DNA of 35,378 nucleotides from DASPFV01 sp035620975. Lineage in GTDB: Bacteria > Acidobacteriota > Vicinamibacteria > Vicinamibacterales > 2-12-FULL-66-21. Positions 23,252 to 31,613 of the stretch are shown one piece after another. A program made the position numbers and the translations under genes. Numbering within the stretch: position 1 is the stretch's first letter; every line of letters begins with the position of its first letter. The notes beneath the pieces are model-generated. The model was not told the origin of the DNA. It did not search any database and saw only the letters and a program-made list of their open reading frames with translations. Location: positions 1-35,378 of the forward strand of contig DASPFV010000043.1 in assembly GCA_035620975.1 (NCBI GenBank). Reading direction: 5' to 3'.

Positions 23252-25065
23252 GGCCGCGCGTCTGTCTCGTCGCCTCGAGCGAGATGACGGTTCGCGCGTT
23301 CCTCGCGCCGCAGATGGCGGCGATGGAGGAGCGCTACGACCTGACGGTCGTGGCGAACACGCGGAATCCACACCTGTTGGCCGAGCTCGGGCGCCGCGCG
23401 CGTCTGTGCCCCGTCTCGATCGTCCGGCCGATCTCGCCGCTGCGCGACCTGGCGGCGTGCCTGTCGCTCGTCCGCCTCATGCGGCGGGAGAGATTCCAGG
23501 TCGTCCACTCGATGACGCCGAAGGCGGGCCTGCTGGCGATGCTCGCCGCCAGGATCGCCGGGATCCCCGTTCGCATTCACACGTTCACCGGTCAGGTCTG
23601 GGCAACCCGGACCGGGGCAGGGCGCGCCGCGCTGAAGGCGCTCGACCGGCTGACGGCCCGCTGCACGACACTGGCGCTCACCGACAGTCACTCCCAGCGC
23701 GAGTTCCTGGTCCGGGAAGGGGTTGCGTCAGCGCAGGATCTGCGGGTGCTGGGGCAGGGCTCCGTGGGTGGTGTCGATCTCCGCAGGTTCCGGCCGGATA
23801 CGGGCGTTCGCGCGCGCGTCCGCGAGCGGCTGGGGATTCCCGGCGAGGCGGTCGTCCTGCTGTTCCTCGGCCGGCTGACCCGCGACAAGGGCGTGCTGGA
23901 TCTGACCGACGCGTTCGGCCTGCTCGCCGACGACCTGCCCGACGTCCACCTCCTCGTGGCGGGCCCGGACGAGGAGGACCTGCGAACGGTGATGCAGCAG
24001 TCGTGCGCGCGGCACCGGGCGCGGCTGCACCTGCTGGATTTCACCACCGAACCCGAACAGCTCATGGCGGCCTCGGACGTGCTCTGCCTGCCCAGCTATC
24101 GGGAGGGCTTCGGAAGCGTCGTCATCGAAGCCGCCGCTGCGGGACTGCCGGCAGTCGCCTCGCGAATCTACGGCGTGGTCGACGCGGTCGTCGAGGGACG
24201 GACCGGGTTGCTCCACGCGCCCGGGGACGTCGCAGCGCTCACGGAACAGCTCCGGCGCGTCGCGTGCGACGAGCCATTGCGCAGACGACTGGGCGTGGCG
24301 GCGAAGGAGCGGGCGCAACGCGACTTCTCGCAGACCGCCCTGATTGCCGCGATGCTCGAGCTGCTCGACTCGCTTGCAGCGCCGGTGTGCGGTGCGCGTC
24401 TCGCCGGCGGTCCGCAGGCGTGTCGCCCATCAACGCCCACATGTCCGGGCTGGTACCGCCGACATGGCAAGCGCGCGCTCGATCTCGGGCTCGCGCTCGT
24501 CGCGGCCGTGGTGCTCGCGCCGGTTGCAGCCATTGTGGCGCTCGCCGTTCGCATGGGGCTTGGCTCACCCGTGCTGTTCCGGCAGGAGCGGCCGGGACGG
24601 CAGGGGCAACCCTTCGTGCTCGTGAAGTTCCGGTCCATGACGTCGGAGCGCGACGAACACGGGCGCCTGCTGCCGGATGCCGAGCGGCTTCCCTGGCTTG
24701 GCCGGTGGCTGCGCGGGACGAGCCTCGACGAGATGCCGGAGCTCTGGAACGTGATCGCCGGCGACATGAGCTTCGTCGGGCCGCGTCCGCTGCTCATGGA
24801 GTACCTCCCGCGATACACACCCGCACAGGCGAGGCGTCACGAGGTTCGCCCGGGCATCACCGGGCTGGCCCAGGTGAGCGGCCGGAACGCACTCAGCTGG
24901 CCGGAGCGTTTCGCGCTCGACGTGGAGTACGTCGACCGCTGCTCGCTCCGGCTCGACCTGGCGATCCTCGGGCGGACGCTGGTCGCCGTCTTTCTGCGCC
25001 GCGGCATCACGCAGCCGGGCCGGGCGACGGTGGACTACTTCGAAGGAAGCGCTGTCGATGGCTGA
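23248..25065 (+). CDS. Fusion of GT4 glycosyltransferase and phosphoglycosyl transferase
   Basis: A 605-residue two-domain protein. Residues 1 to about 375 are a GT4 enzyme ('FLGRLTRDKGVLDL', EX7E Glu at 286 and 294) of the PglA/CapM-like sort. After a Cys/Pro-containing linker (about 375-400), residues 402 to about 598 are a monotopic phosphoglycosyl transferase of the PglC/bacterial sugar transferase family: a re-entrant membrane helix (about 410-432), 'FRQERPGRQGQPFVLVKFRSM', the catalytic Asp-Glu at 494-495 in 'SLDEMPELWNV', 'MSFVGPRPLL', and 'VRPGITGLAQVSGRN'. It would transfer sugar-1-phosphate to the polyprenyl carrier and perhaps add the second sugar with the same protein. The start shares ATGA with the SDR gene. 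Domain calls are strong; coupled activity is inferred. Confidence 0.9.
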   Translation: MRPRVCLVASSEMTVRAFLAPQMAAMEERYDLTVVANTRNPHLLAELGRRARLCPVSIVRPISPLRDLAACLSLVRLMRRERFQVVHSMTPKAGLLAMLAARIAGIPVRIHTFTGQVWATRTGAGRAALKALDRLTARCTTLALTDSHSQREFLVREGVASAQDLRVLGQGSVGGVDLRRFRPDTGVRARVRERLGIPGEAVVLLFLGRLTRDKGVLDLTDAFGLLADDLPDVHLLVAGPDEEDLRTVMQQSCARHRARLHLLDFTTEPEQLMAASDVLCLPSYREGFGSVVIEAAAAGLPAVASRIYGVVDAVVEGRTGLLHAPGDVAALTEQLRRVACDEPLRRRLGVAAKERAQRDFSQTALIAAMLELLDSLAAPVCGARLAGGPQACRPSTPTCPGWYRRHGKRALDLGLALVAAVVLAPVAAIVALAVRMGLGSPVLFRQERPGRQGQPFVLVKFRSMTSERDEHGRLLPDAERLPWLGRWLRGTSLDEMPELWNVIAGDMSFVGPRPLLMEYLPRYTPAQARRHEVRPGITGLAQVSGRNALSWPERFALDVEYVDRCSLRLDLAILGRTLVAVFLRRGITQPGRATVDYFEGSAVDG

Positions 25066-25894
25066 GCCACATCCCGTCTTCGCATTCGCCGGCGATCGCG
25101 ACGTCGCCGTGAACGTGCTCGCGCTGCTCCTCGAGCGCGGCGACGCGCCCTCGGCGCTCGTGCTGCCCGACGAAGGCGACGCCTCGCACGACGAGGCGCT
25201 CGTCGATCTGTGCCTGCAGGCAGGGGTCCGCCCCCCGGTCATCCGCGCGCGGCAGCTGCACGAGGGGGCCTCGATCGACCGGCTTCGGGCGCTGGGGCTG
25301 GAGTACCTGGTCTGCGTGCACTTCCCGTGCATCCTCCGGCGTCCAGTCCTTGCCGTGGCCGCGGGGGGCGTGCTGAACCTGCACCCTGCCTACCTCCCCT
25401 ACAACCGGGGCTGGCACACGCCGACCTGGACGATTCTGGACGGCACGCCCGCCGGTGCCACGCTGCACTTCATGAGCGAAGCGCTCGATGCCGGCGACAT
25501 CGTGCACCAGGAGCAGATTCCCGTCGATCCGTCCGACACCGCGGACACCCTCTATCAGAAGCTCAAGGCGCTGGAGGTCTGTGTGTTCCGCGCGGGATGG
25601 CGGCAGCTCGTGGAGGGACGCGTCCGCCGCGTGCCGCAGGCCGGGGACGTTGCGACGACGCATCGACGGCGTGACCTGTTCGATCCGGCCCTGCAGCGGA
25701 TCGATCTGGATGCTCCCACGCAGGCCGCCGAGCTGCTGCGGCGCCTCCGGGCGCTCACGACGAATCGGCTGGACGAGGCGGCCTACTTCGAACGGGACGG
25801 CCGGAGATACCGGGTGCAGGTGTCGATCACGCCGGATGACCCGGCGCCGCCGCCGCAGCCTCGGGCGGTGGCAGCCGTGGCAGGAGAGCGATGA
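25058..25894 (+). CDS. Sugar N-formyltransferase (formyl-THF dependent)
   Basis: A 278-residue enzyme of the methionyl-tRNA formyltransferase fold. The catalytic set is present: Asn107 and His109 in 'NLHPAYLPYNRG', and Asp144 in 'LDAGDIV', equivalent to N106/H108/D144 of E. coli Fmt. The C-terminus ('LLRRLRALTTNRLDEAAYFERDGRRYRV') matches sugar formyltransferases rather than the tRNA-binding domain of Fmt, and the protein is shorter than Fmt (about 315). It sits directly before a DegT aminotransferase, with ATGA overlap, and after the phosphoglycosyl transferase, with 8-nt overlap. The likely reaction is N-formylation of the amino group that aminotransferase installs. The exact nucleotide sugar is inferred. 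Confidence 0.85.
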   Translation: MAEPHPVFAFAGDRDVAVNVLALLLERGDAPSALVLPDEGDASHDEALVDLCLQAGVRPPVIRARQLHEGASIDRLRALGLEYLVCVHFPCILRRPVLAVAAGGVLNLHPAYLPYNRGWHTPTWTILDGTPAGATLHFMSEALDAGDIVHQEQIPVDPSDTADTLYQKLKALEVCVFRAGWRQLVEGRVRRVPQAGDVATTHRRRDLFDPALQRIDLDAPTQAAELLRRLRALTTNRLDEAAYFERDGRRYRVQVSITPDDPAPPPQPRAVAAVAGER

Positions 25895-27030
25895 AGAGGA
25901 TCTATCTCTCCCCGCCCGAGACCGGTCCGCTCGAACGGCAGCTGCTCCTCGAGGCCTTCGATTCGGGCTGGCTGGCCCCGCTCGGTCCGGACGTCGATGC
26001 CTTCGAGCGGGAGTTCGCCGAGTCCGTGGGGGTGCCGCACGCCGTCGCCCTGTCGAGCGGGACGGCGGCGCTCCACCTCGCGCTGCTGGCCATCGGGGTC
26101 GGCCGGGGAGACGTGGTGCTCACGTCCACGCTCACCTTCGCCGCGACGGCCAACGCCGTGACGTACGTCGGCGCCACGCCCGTGTTCATCGACGCGGCCC
26201 GCGAGACGTGGACGATGGATCCGGACCTGCTCGAGGCCGAGCTGCGGAGCCGGGCCAGCCGGGGTCGACGGGTCGCCGCGGTGCTCGCGGTAGACCTGTA
26301 CGGCCAGTGCTGCGATTACGACCGGCTCTCCGGTCTCTGCGAGCAATACGGCGTCCCGCTCGTCGAGGACGCCGCCGAAGCCCTCGGCGCGACCTGCGGC
26401 GCGCGCAGCGCCGGCGCCCTGGGTGCCTGCGCCGCCTTCTCGTTCAACGGCAACAAGATCATCACGACGAGCGGCGGCGGGATGCTCGTCTCCGATCGGC
26501 GGGCCGTGATCGATCGGGCGCGACACCTGGCGACCCAGGCGCGCGACGCCGCGCCGCATTACGAGCATTCGGAAGTCGGATTCAACTACCGGATGAGCAA
26601 CCTGCTCGCCGCGGTCGGGCGTGGCCAGCTCACGACGCTGCCCGATCGGATCGCGCGGCGGCGCGCCATCCGTGCCCGCTACGAACAGGCCCTGCGGCAG
26701 CCGGGGCTCGAGTTCATGCCCGAGGCGGGCTACGGTCGATCGAACGCCTGGCTGACGTGCGTGACGGTCGATCCGGCGCGGTTCGGCGCCACGCGCGACG
26801 ACATCCGGCTGCACCTGGAGTCCCGGAACATCGAATCGCGCCCCGTCTGGAAGCCGATGCACCTGCAGCCGGCGTTCCGCGGCTGCGCCGTGCGCGGCGG
26901 CACAGTGGCGCGCGAGCTGTTCGAGCGTGGCCTCTGCCTCCCCAGCGGATCGAGCCTGTCGCGGGCCGATCAGGCGCGTGTCATCGACGCCGTCGCAGGC
27001 GTGCCGAGGCTGGCGACCCCGGCTGCCTGA
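25891..27030 (+). CDS. DegT/DnrJ/EryC1/StrS sugar aminotransferase
   Basis: A 379-residue PLP-dependent aminotransferase (usual length 370-400). Seen motifs: 'LAPLGPDVDAFEREFAE', 'SSGTAALHLALLAIGVG' (phosphate-binding Ser/Thr), 'DLYGQCCDYDRL', 'LVEDAAEALGA', and the PLP Lys at residue 189 in 'FSFNGNKIITTSGGG'. 'VGFNYRMSNLLAAVGRGQL' and the C-terminal 'FERGLCLPSGSSL' are typical of the PglE/PseC-like VI-beta group. It is flanked by an N-formyltransferase and a 4,6-dehydratase, so the natural substrate is the 4-keto-6-deoxy nucleotide sugar made by the latter. Start is the ATG overlapping the previous stop. Confidence 0.92.
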   Translation: MKRIYLSPPETGPLERQLLLEAFDSGWLAPLGPDVDAFEREFAESVGVPHAVALSSGTAALHLALLAIGVGRGDVVLTSTLTFAATANAVTYVGATPVFIDAARETWTMDPDLLEAELRSRASRGRRVAAVLAVDLYGQCCDYDRLSGLCEQYGVPLVEDAAEALGATCGARSAGALGACAAFSFNGNKIITTSGGGMLVSDRRAVIDRARHLATQARDAAPHYEHSEVGFNYRMSNLLAAVGRGQLTTLPDRIARRRAIRARYEQALRQPGLEFMPEAGYGRSNAWLTCVTVDPARFGATRDDIRLHLESRNIESRPVWKPMHLQPAFRGCAVRGGTVARELFERGLCLPSGSSLSRADQARVIDAVAGVPRLATPAA

Positions 27031-27047
27031 CGGAGAAAGGACGCACC

Positions 27048-29357
27048 GTGGTGGAAGGACGTTCACGCCTGACGCTGCTGATACGCCGCTGGCACCGGCA
27101 GCTCTCGATCGTGGTCCAGCTCGGGATCGTGCTGGTGTCGAACCAGCTTGCGTTCCTGCTCCGGTTCGACGGCGATCTGCCGCACTGGGCGAGCGAGGCG
27201 TTCTGGATGACGATCCCGTGGCTCGTCGCCATCCGCGCGCTCACGTTCATTCCCTTCCGGCTGTTCGAGGGGCTCTGGCGCTACACCAGTCTCTACGATC
27301 TGCGCGCCATTGCCGGCGGGATCTCGGTCAGTTCCGCGCTGTTCTTCCTGTTCATCCAGACACCGCTCGGACCGACGGTCTATCCCCGGTCCATCTTCAT
27401 CATCGACGCGCTGCTGCTGATGCTGCTGCTGGGCGGGGTGCGCATGAGCCGCAGGGTTGCATCGGAGCTGTCGCACGGCACCCCCGAGAAGCGCATCCTC
27501 GTGTTCGGCGCTGGCGACGCCGGCGAGCTCATCGTCCGCGACATGAAGACCAACAGCTGGTACGGCCTGCAGCCGATTGGCTTCATCGACGACGATCAGG
27601 AGAAGGTGGGGCACCGGATTCACGGCGTGCCCGTGCTGGGCACACGCGCGGACCTGCCCCGGATCATCGCCCGGCATCGTCCGCACGAGGTACTGCTGGC
27701 GATCCCGCGCGCCGACCCGCTGACCGTGCGGGCGATCGTGCGCTCCCTCGAGCCGTTCCGGCTTCCGATCAAGACGCTGCCCAACCTGCGGGATCTGATC
27801 GACGGCAAGACCGAGCTGTCGCAGATCCGGAGCCTCGCGGTCGAGGACCTGCTGGCGCGCGCGCCGGTCGGACTGGACCCGGCCCCGGTGAAGACCCTGA
27901 TCGGCGGGCGCCGGGTACTCGTGACGGGCGCCGGCGGGTCGATCGGCGCGGAGCTGTGCCGGCAGATCGCGCGGCTCAAGCCGGCCGCGCTCGTGATGCT
28001 GGAGCGGTACGAGAACAGCCTGCATGCGATCCGGCTCGAACTGGAGGACGCCGGTCGCCAGTTCGGCCTTTCGCCGGTCGTCGGGGACGTCACGGATGCG
28101 ACCCGCGTGGCGGAGGTGATGCGCCAGCACCAGCCCGAGATCGTCTTCCATGCCGCGGCCCACAAGCACGTGCCGCTCATGGAGGAGAACCCCTGCGAAG
28201 CCATCAAGAACAACGTGCGGGGCACGCGGGTGCTCGTCCAGGCGGCGGAGGCGGCCGGCGTCGACCGGTTCATCCTGATCTCCACGGACAAGGCGGTCAA
28301 CCCGACCAGCGTGATGGGCGCCTCCAAGCGGCTCGCCGAGCTCGTCGTCCAGCACGCGCAGCGCAACGGGGGCGGCACGTCGTTCGCCGTGGTGCGCTTC
28401 GGCAACGTCCTCGCCAGCAACGGGAGCGTCGTGCCGCGGTTCCTGGAGCAGATCAGGCGCGGCGGTCCCGTGACGATCACGCATCCCGAGATGCGCCGCT
28501 TCTTCATGCTGATTCCCGAGGCCGTCCAGCTCGTCCTGCACGCGGCGGCGCAGGCCCAGACGGGGGCCACCTACGTGCTCGAGATGGGCGAGCAGGTGAG
28601 GCTGCTCGACATGGCGCGCGATCTCATCCGGCTCTCCGGGTTCGTGCCGGACGAGGAGATCGCGATCGAGTTCATCGGCCTGCGGCCGGGGGAGAAGTTG
28701 TACGAGGAGCTGGTTGGCAGCGACGAGGAGGTGGGGCCCTCGGCGATCGAGAAGGTGCGGCAGGTGACCGGCCGGACACCACCCGATCCACACCTCATGG
28801 CGGCCGTGACACAGCTCGAGGCCGATGCCGCGCTGGGCCGCCGCGACGCGGTTCTGGGCGCGCTGCGCTCGCTCACCGGGATGGCCAGCCCGGAGGAGCG
28901 CGCCGGCGACGCGGCCGTCGAGCCGGCCGTGGACGCAGTCGTCGAGCCCGCTGATTCCGCCGTCGTGCCGGCCGTTCTGCCCGCGCCCGCGGTGGCGGCC
29001 CCGCTCGCGCCGGCCGTCGCGTACGCGGGTCCGGCCGCGGCGCCCGTGAGTCCCGCGGCAGCCGCGATGGCAGAGCCGCCGGGACACGTGGAGCAGCCCT
29101 GTCCGCAGTGCCATTCCAGGCGGCTGCACCGCTCGCGATCCCGCACGCTGTCGGAGCGGATCCGGCGGAGCTTCTCCAGCCTGCGGCTCTATCGCTGCGA
29201 CGAGTGCAACTGGCGCGGCTGGATGATCCCGCTCGAGTTCGGCGATGCCGGCGCGATCGAGCCCACGGCCGCGCCCGACATGTCGCTGCTCGACAACGCG
29301 CTGCAGGGCGTGCAGATGCCGATGCGGCGCAGCTTCTCGCCGAGGGACCTGCAGTGA
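27048..29357 (+). CDS. PglF/WbpM-type NDP-HexNAc 4,6-dehydratase with zinc-ribbon tail
   Basis: A 769-residue membrane enzyme. Four N-terminal helices (about 14-130) precede a CoA-binding-like Rossmann domain (about 147-270, 'KRILVFGAGDAGELIVRDM') and the SDR catalytic domain (from about 287: 'VLVTGAGGSIGAELCRQI', 'STDKAVNPTSVMGASK'). Met423 replaces the usual Tyr, with Lys427 kept, as in the large WbpM/PglF subgroup that forms UDP-4-keto-6-deoxy-GlcNAc. Beyond the normal end (about 620) lie an Ala/Pro/Val-rich linker (about 622-683) and a CxxC-x28-CxxC zinc ribbon (Cys685, 688, 717, 720) with a basic middle. GTG 27048 has AAAGGA 7 nt upstream; a much longer open frame upstream is only shadow sequence. 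The tail is unusual. Confidence 0.9.
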   Translation: MVEGRSRLTLLIRRWHRQLSIVVQLGIVLVSNQLAFLLRFDGDLPHWASEAFWMTIPWLVAIRALTFIPFRLFEGLWRYTSLYDLRAIAGGISVSSALFFLFIQTPLGPTVYPRSIFIIDALLLMLLLGGVRMSRRVASELSHGTPEKRILVFGAGDAGELIVRDMKTNSWYGLQPIGFIDDDQEKVGHRIHGVPVLGTRADLPRIIARHRPHEVLLAIPRADPLTVRAIVRSLEPFRLPIKTLPNLRDLIDGKTELSQIRSLAVEDLLARAPVGLDPAPVKTLIGGRRVLVTGAGGSIGAELCRQIARLKPAALVMLERYENSLHAIRLELEDAGRQFGLSPVVGDVTDATRVAEVMRQHQPEIVFHAAAHKHVPLMEENPCEAIKNNVRGTRVLVQAAEAAGVDRFILISTDKAVNPTSVMGASKRLAELVVQHAQRNGGGTSFAVVRFGNVLASNGSVVPRFLEQIRRGGPVTITHPEMRRFFMLIPEAVQLVLHAAAQAQTGATYVLEMGEQVRLLDMARDLIRLSGFVPDEEIAIEFIGLRPGEKLYEELVGSDEEVGPSAIEKVRQVTGRTPPDPHLMAAVTQLEADAALGRRDAVLGALRSLTGMASPEERAGDAAVEPAVDAVVEPADSAVVPAVLPAPAVAAPLAPAVAYAGPAAAPVSPAAAAMAEPPGHVEQPCPQCHSRRLHRSRSRTLSERIRRSFSSLRLYRCDECNWRGWMIPLEFGDAGAIEPTAAPDMSLLDNALQGVQMPMRRSFSPRDLQ

Positions 29358-30865
29358 TGACCTCGACCACGATGACGACCCTTCCGCTCGCGCGGCTCGC
29401 CCAGCGCGAAGGCAGCCTCGCCGCGGCGCAGGTGTTTCCGCTCTGCGTGCTCGCGTTCGGCGCGCTCGCGTTCGGCGCCGTGTATCCCTGGGCCTACTGG
29501 CCGCTCGCCGTGGCGGCATTCGCGGCCGGCGCCTTCGCGCTGGCCGTCAGCCAGACGACCGGGATCGCCCGGGCGAACCGTGCGTTCAATTTCGCGCTCG
29601 TCGCCCTGGCGGCGGCGATCGGCGCGCAGCTGATCCCGCTGCCGGCCGCCGCGCTGGACGCGGTCAGCCCCCGCACGACGACCCTGCTGCGTGACTTGAA
29701 TCCGGCGTTCTCGGCGGGCCTGATGCCGTGGCACCCCCTCTCGGTGTGGCCGCGCGACACCTGGACCGCCCTCGCGCTCTTCACCGCGCTGGCGGTGCTG
29801 ATGGTGGGCATGGCGCGGCTGTTCTCGGTCACCGGCGCCAGGCGCTTCGTCGAGGCGCTCACCGTGCTCGGCGTCCTCCTCGCGCTCATCGGGATCGTGC
29901 AGAAGCCGCTCTACTCCGGCGCCATATACGGCGTCTGGCAGCTCGAGATCGGAAGGATGCCGTTCGGCCCCTTCGTCAACCGGAATCACTTCGCGGGCTG
30001 GATGGTCATGGCGTTGCCGCTCACGCTGGCGCTCCTCTCCGCGGGCATCGATCGCGGCATGCGCGGCCTCCGGAAGGGCTGGCGTTACAAGGTGCTCTGG
30101 TTCTCGTCGCCCGAGGCCAGCCAGCTGATTCTCGTCGCCGGCGCGGCCGTCGTCATGGCGCTGTCGCTCATGGCGACGATGTCGCGGTCGGGCATCACCG
30201 CGTTCGTCCTGTCCCTCGTCATGACGGGCTGGTTCGTCGCGCGGACGTTCGAGAGCCGGACGAGACGGCTGATTGCGGCGGCCTGCCTGATCGTGCTGGT
30301 GACGCTCGTCGTGGTCTGGACCGGCCCGGACGCGATTGCCAGCCGGTTCTCGTCCGGCGACTGGGGCGAGTTCAACAACCGGCGCGGGGCCTGGACCGAC
30401 GCCTGGAGCGTCGCCTCGACCTTCCCGCTCGCGGGAACCGGCCTCAATACCTACTGGGCGGCGGCGCTCTTCTACCAGCGTCACGAGCTCGCGTTCTTCT
30501 TCGCGCAGGCCCATAACGACTACCTGCAGCTCGCCGCCGAGGGGGGCCTGCTGCTCGTCGCGCCAGCCGTGTGCTGCCTCGTGATCTTCGTCCGCGACGT
30601 CGCCCGCGGCATGCGCGAACGCCGCGGGTCCGTCGGGTGGTGGCTGCGCGCCGGCGCCGTGACCTCGCTGGTCGCCATCGCGTTCCAGGAGTCGGTCGAG
30701 TTCAGCCTGCAGATGCCCGCCAACGCCGCGCTCTTCGCCGTCGTCTGTGCGATCGCGCTGCACCGGACGCCGCCGTCGGAAGGCCCGCTTCAGGGCCACG
30801 TGGAGCGGTCGCGGCTGAAGCTCGTGGACGCGTGGCCCGCACGTCCTGGCAACGTGGAATGCTGA
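29357..30865 (+). CDS. O-antigen ligase/polymerase-like (Wzy_C) membrane protein
   Basis: A 502-residue polytopic protein with about 11-12 membrane helices. It has the Wzy_C/WaaL signatures: 'FGPFVNRNHFAGWMVMALPLTLAL' region at about 205-225, 'MATMSRSGITAFVLSL', and the periplasmic loop ending 'GTGLNTYWAAALFYQ' and 'AQAHNDYLQLAAEGGLLL'. The ATG overlaps the last base of the dehydratase stop codon (TGATG). Since the operon also encodes a Wzy-like protein at 18842-20245, this one may ligate the glycan to an acceptor or polymerise a second glycan. The family is clear; the role within it is not. Confidence 0.85.
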   Translation: MTSTTMTTLPLARLAQREGSLAAAQVFPLCVLAFGALAFGAVYPWAYWPLAVAAFAAGAFALAVSQTTGIARANRAFNFALVALAAAIGAQLIPLPAAALDAVSPRTTTLLRDLNPAFSAGLMPWHPLSVWPRDTWTALALFTALAVLMVGMARLFSVTGARRFVEALTVLGVLLALIGIVQKPLYSGAIYGVWQLEIGRMPFGPFVNRNHFAGWMVMALPLTLALLSAGIDRGMRGLRKGWRYKVLWFSSPEASQLILVAGAAVVMALSLMATMSRSGITAFVLSLVMTGWFVARTFESRTRRLIAAACLIVLVTLVVVWTGPDAIASRFSSGDWGEFNNRRGAWTDAWSVASTFPLAGTGLNTYWAAALFYQRHELAFFFAQAHNDYLQLAAEGGLLLVAPAVCCLVIFVRDVARGMRERRGSVGWWLRAGAVTSLVAIAFQESVEFSLQMPANAALFAVVCAIALHRTPPSEGPLQGHVERSRLKLVDAWPARPGNVEC

Positions 30866-30914
30866 ACGCAGCCGTCAGCCACCAGGCGCAGCGACCGCAG
30901 TCAGGGTTTTCTCG

Positions 30915-31607
30915 ATGCCTCTGAGAATCGGATTCGACATGGACGGCGTACTGGCCGATCTCTCCTCGGCGTTCCGCATGCTCGAGGAGCACCTGTTCGG
31001 CCCCGGCGCCTCGGCTGGCCGCACGGACGTGGAGGCCTACCGGGCGCAGCCCGGCAGCCCGCGCGGCGCGGACGGCGAGGATGCGACGGCGGACGCGCGT
31101 CAGCGGCGGGATGCGGTCTGGAAGTTCATCCGGAACACTCCCGACTTCTGGACGTATCTCCGGCCCACCGCTCCGGGAGCCGTCGCCCGCCTGCACCGTC
31201 TCGCGCTGCAGTATCGGTGGGAAGTGTTCTTCGTGACGCAGCGCCCCGCCACCGAAGGGGAAACCGTCCAGCGGCAGACGCAGCGCTGGCTGATCGCGCA
31301 GGGCTTCGACATGCCGAGCGTGCTGATGATCGATGGTTCGCGCGGCGCCGCCGCGGGCGCGCTGCGGCTCGATTACCACGTCGACGACAACGCCCAGAAC
31401 TGCGTCGACGTCCTGTCGGATTCGGGCGCGAAGCCCATTCTGATCACCGGCCCGCAGGACGCCGCCACCGCCCGGCGGGCCAGGGGCGTCGGGATCGGCG
31501 TGGCCCACTCGATCGGGGAGTGTCTCGATATCCTCGAGCAGGTCTCGTGCGCGCACGAGCAGCCCGGGATGCTCCAGCGGCTCTCGGCCGCAGTGGGCTG
31601 GAAGTAG
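30915..31607 (+). CDS. HAD-superfamily hydrolase, 5'(3')-nucleotidase-like
   Basis: A 230-residue HAD phosphatase. Motif I is DMDGVLAD, with catalytic Asp8 and Asp10. The later 'VFFVTQRPATEGETVQRQTQRWL' supplies a motif II Thr, and 'LRLDYHVDDNAQNCVDVL' gives the acidic motif IV. The arrangement resembles the NT5C 5'(3')-deoxyribonucleotidase-like group. It is the last gene of the operon (49-nt gap, AGGG before the ATG). It might dephosphorylate a sugar phosphate or a nucleotide by-product of the pathway; no substrate can be assigned. It meets the next gene tail to tail with only 6 nt between stops. Confidence 0.75.
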   Translation: MPLRIGFDMDGVLADLSSAFRMLEEHLFGPGASAGRTDVEAYRAQPGSPRGADGEDATADARQRRDAVWKFIRNTPDFWTYLRPTAPGAVARLHRLALQYRWEVFFVTQRPATEGETVQRQTQRWLIAQGFDMPSVLMIDGSRGAAAGALRLDYHVDDNAQNCVDVLSDSGAKPILITGPQDAATARRARGVGIGVAHSIGECLDILEQVSCAHEQPGMLQRLSAAVGWK

Positions 31608-31613
31608 CGCGGC

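Noticed and set aside
25488..27047. Upstream extension of the dehydratase frame as an additional N-terminal domain
   Set aside because: The extension is a shadow of the formyltransferase and aminotransferase genes; a ribosome site and GTG at 27048 fit the known N-terminus.
27063..29519. Long minus-strand open frame opposite the dehydratase gene
   Set aside because: Its composition is that of antisense GC-rich sequence, and the plus strand encodes a clear enzyme.
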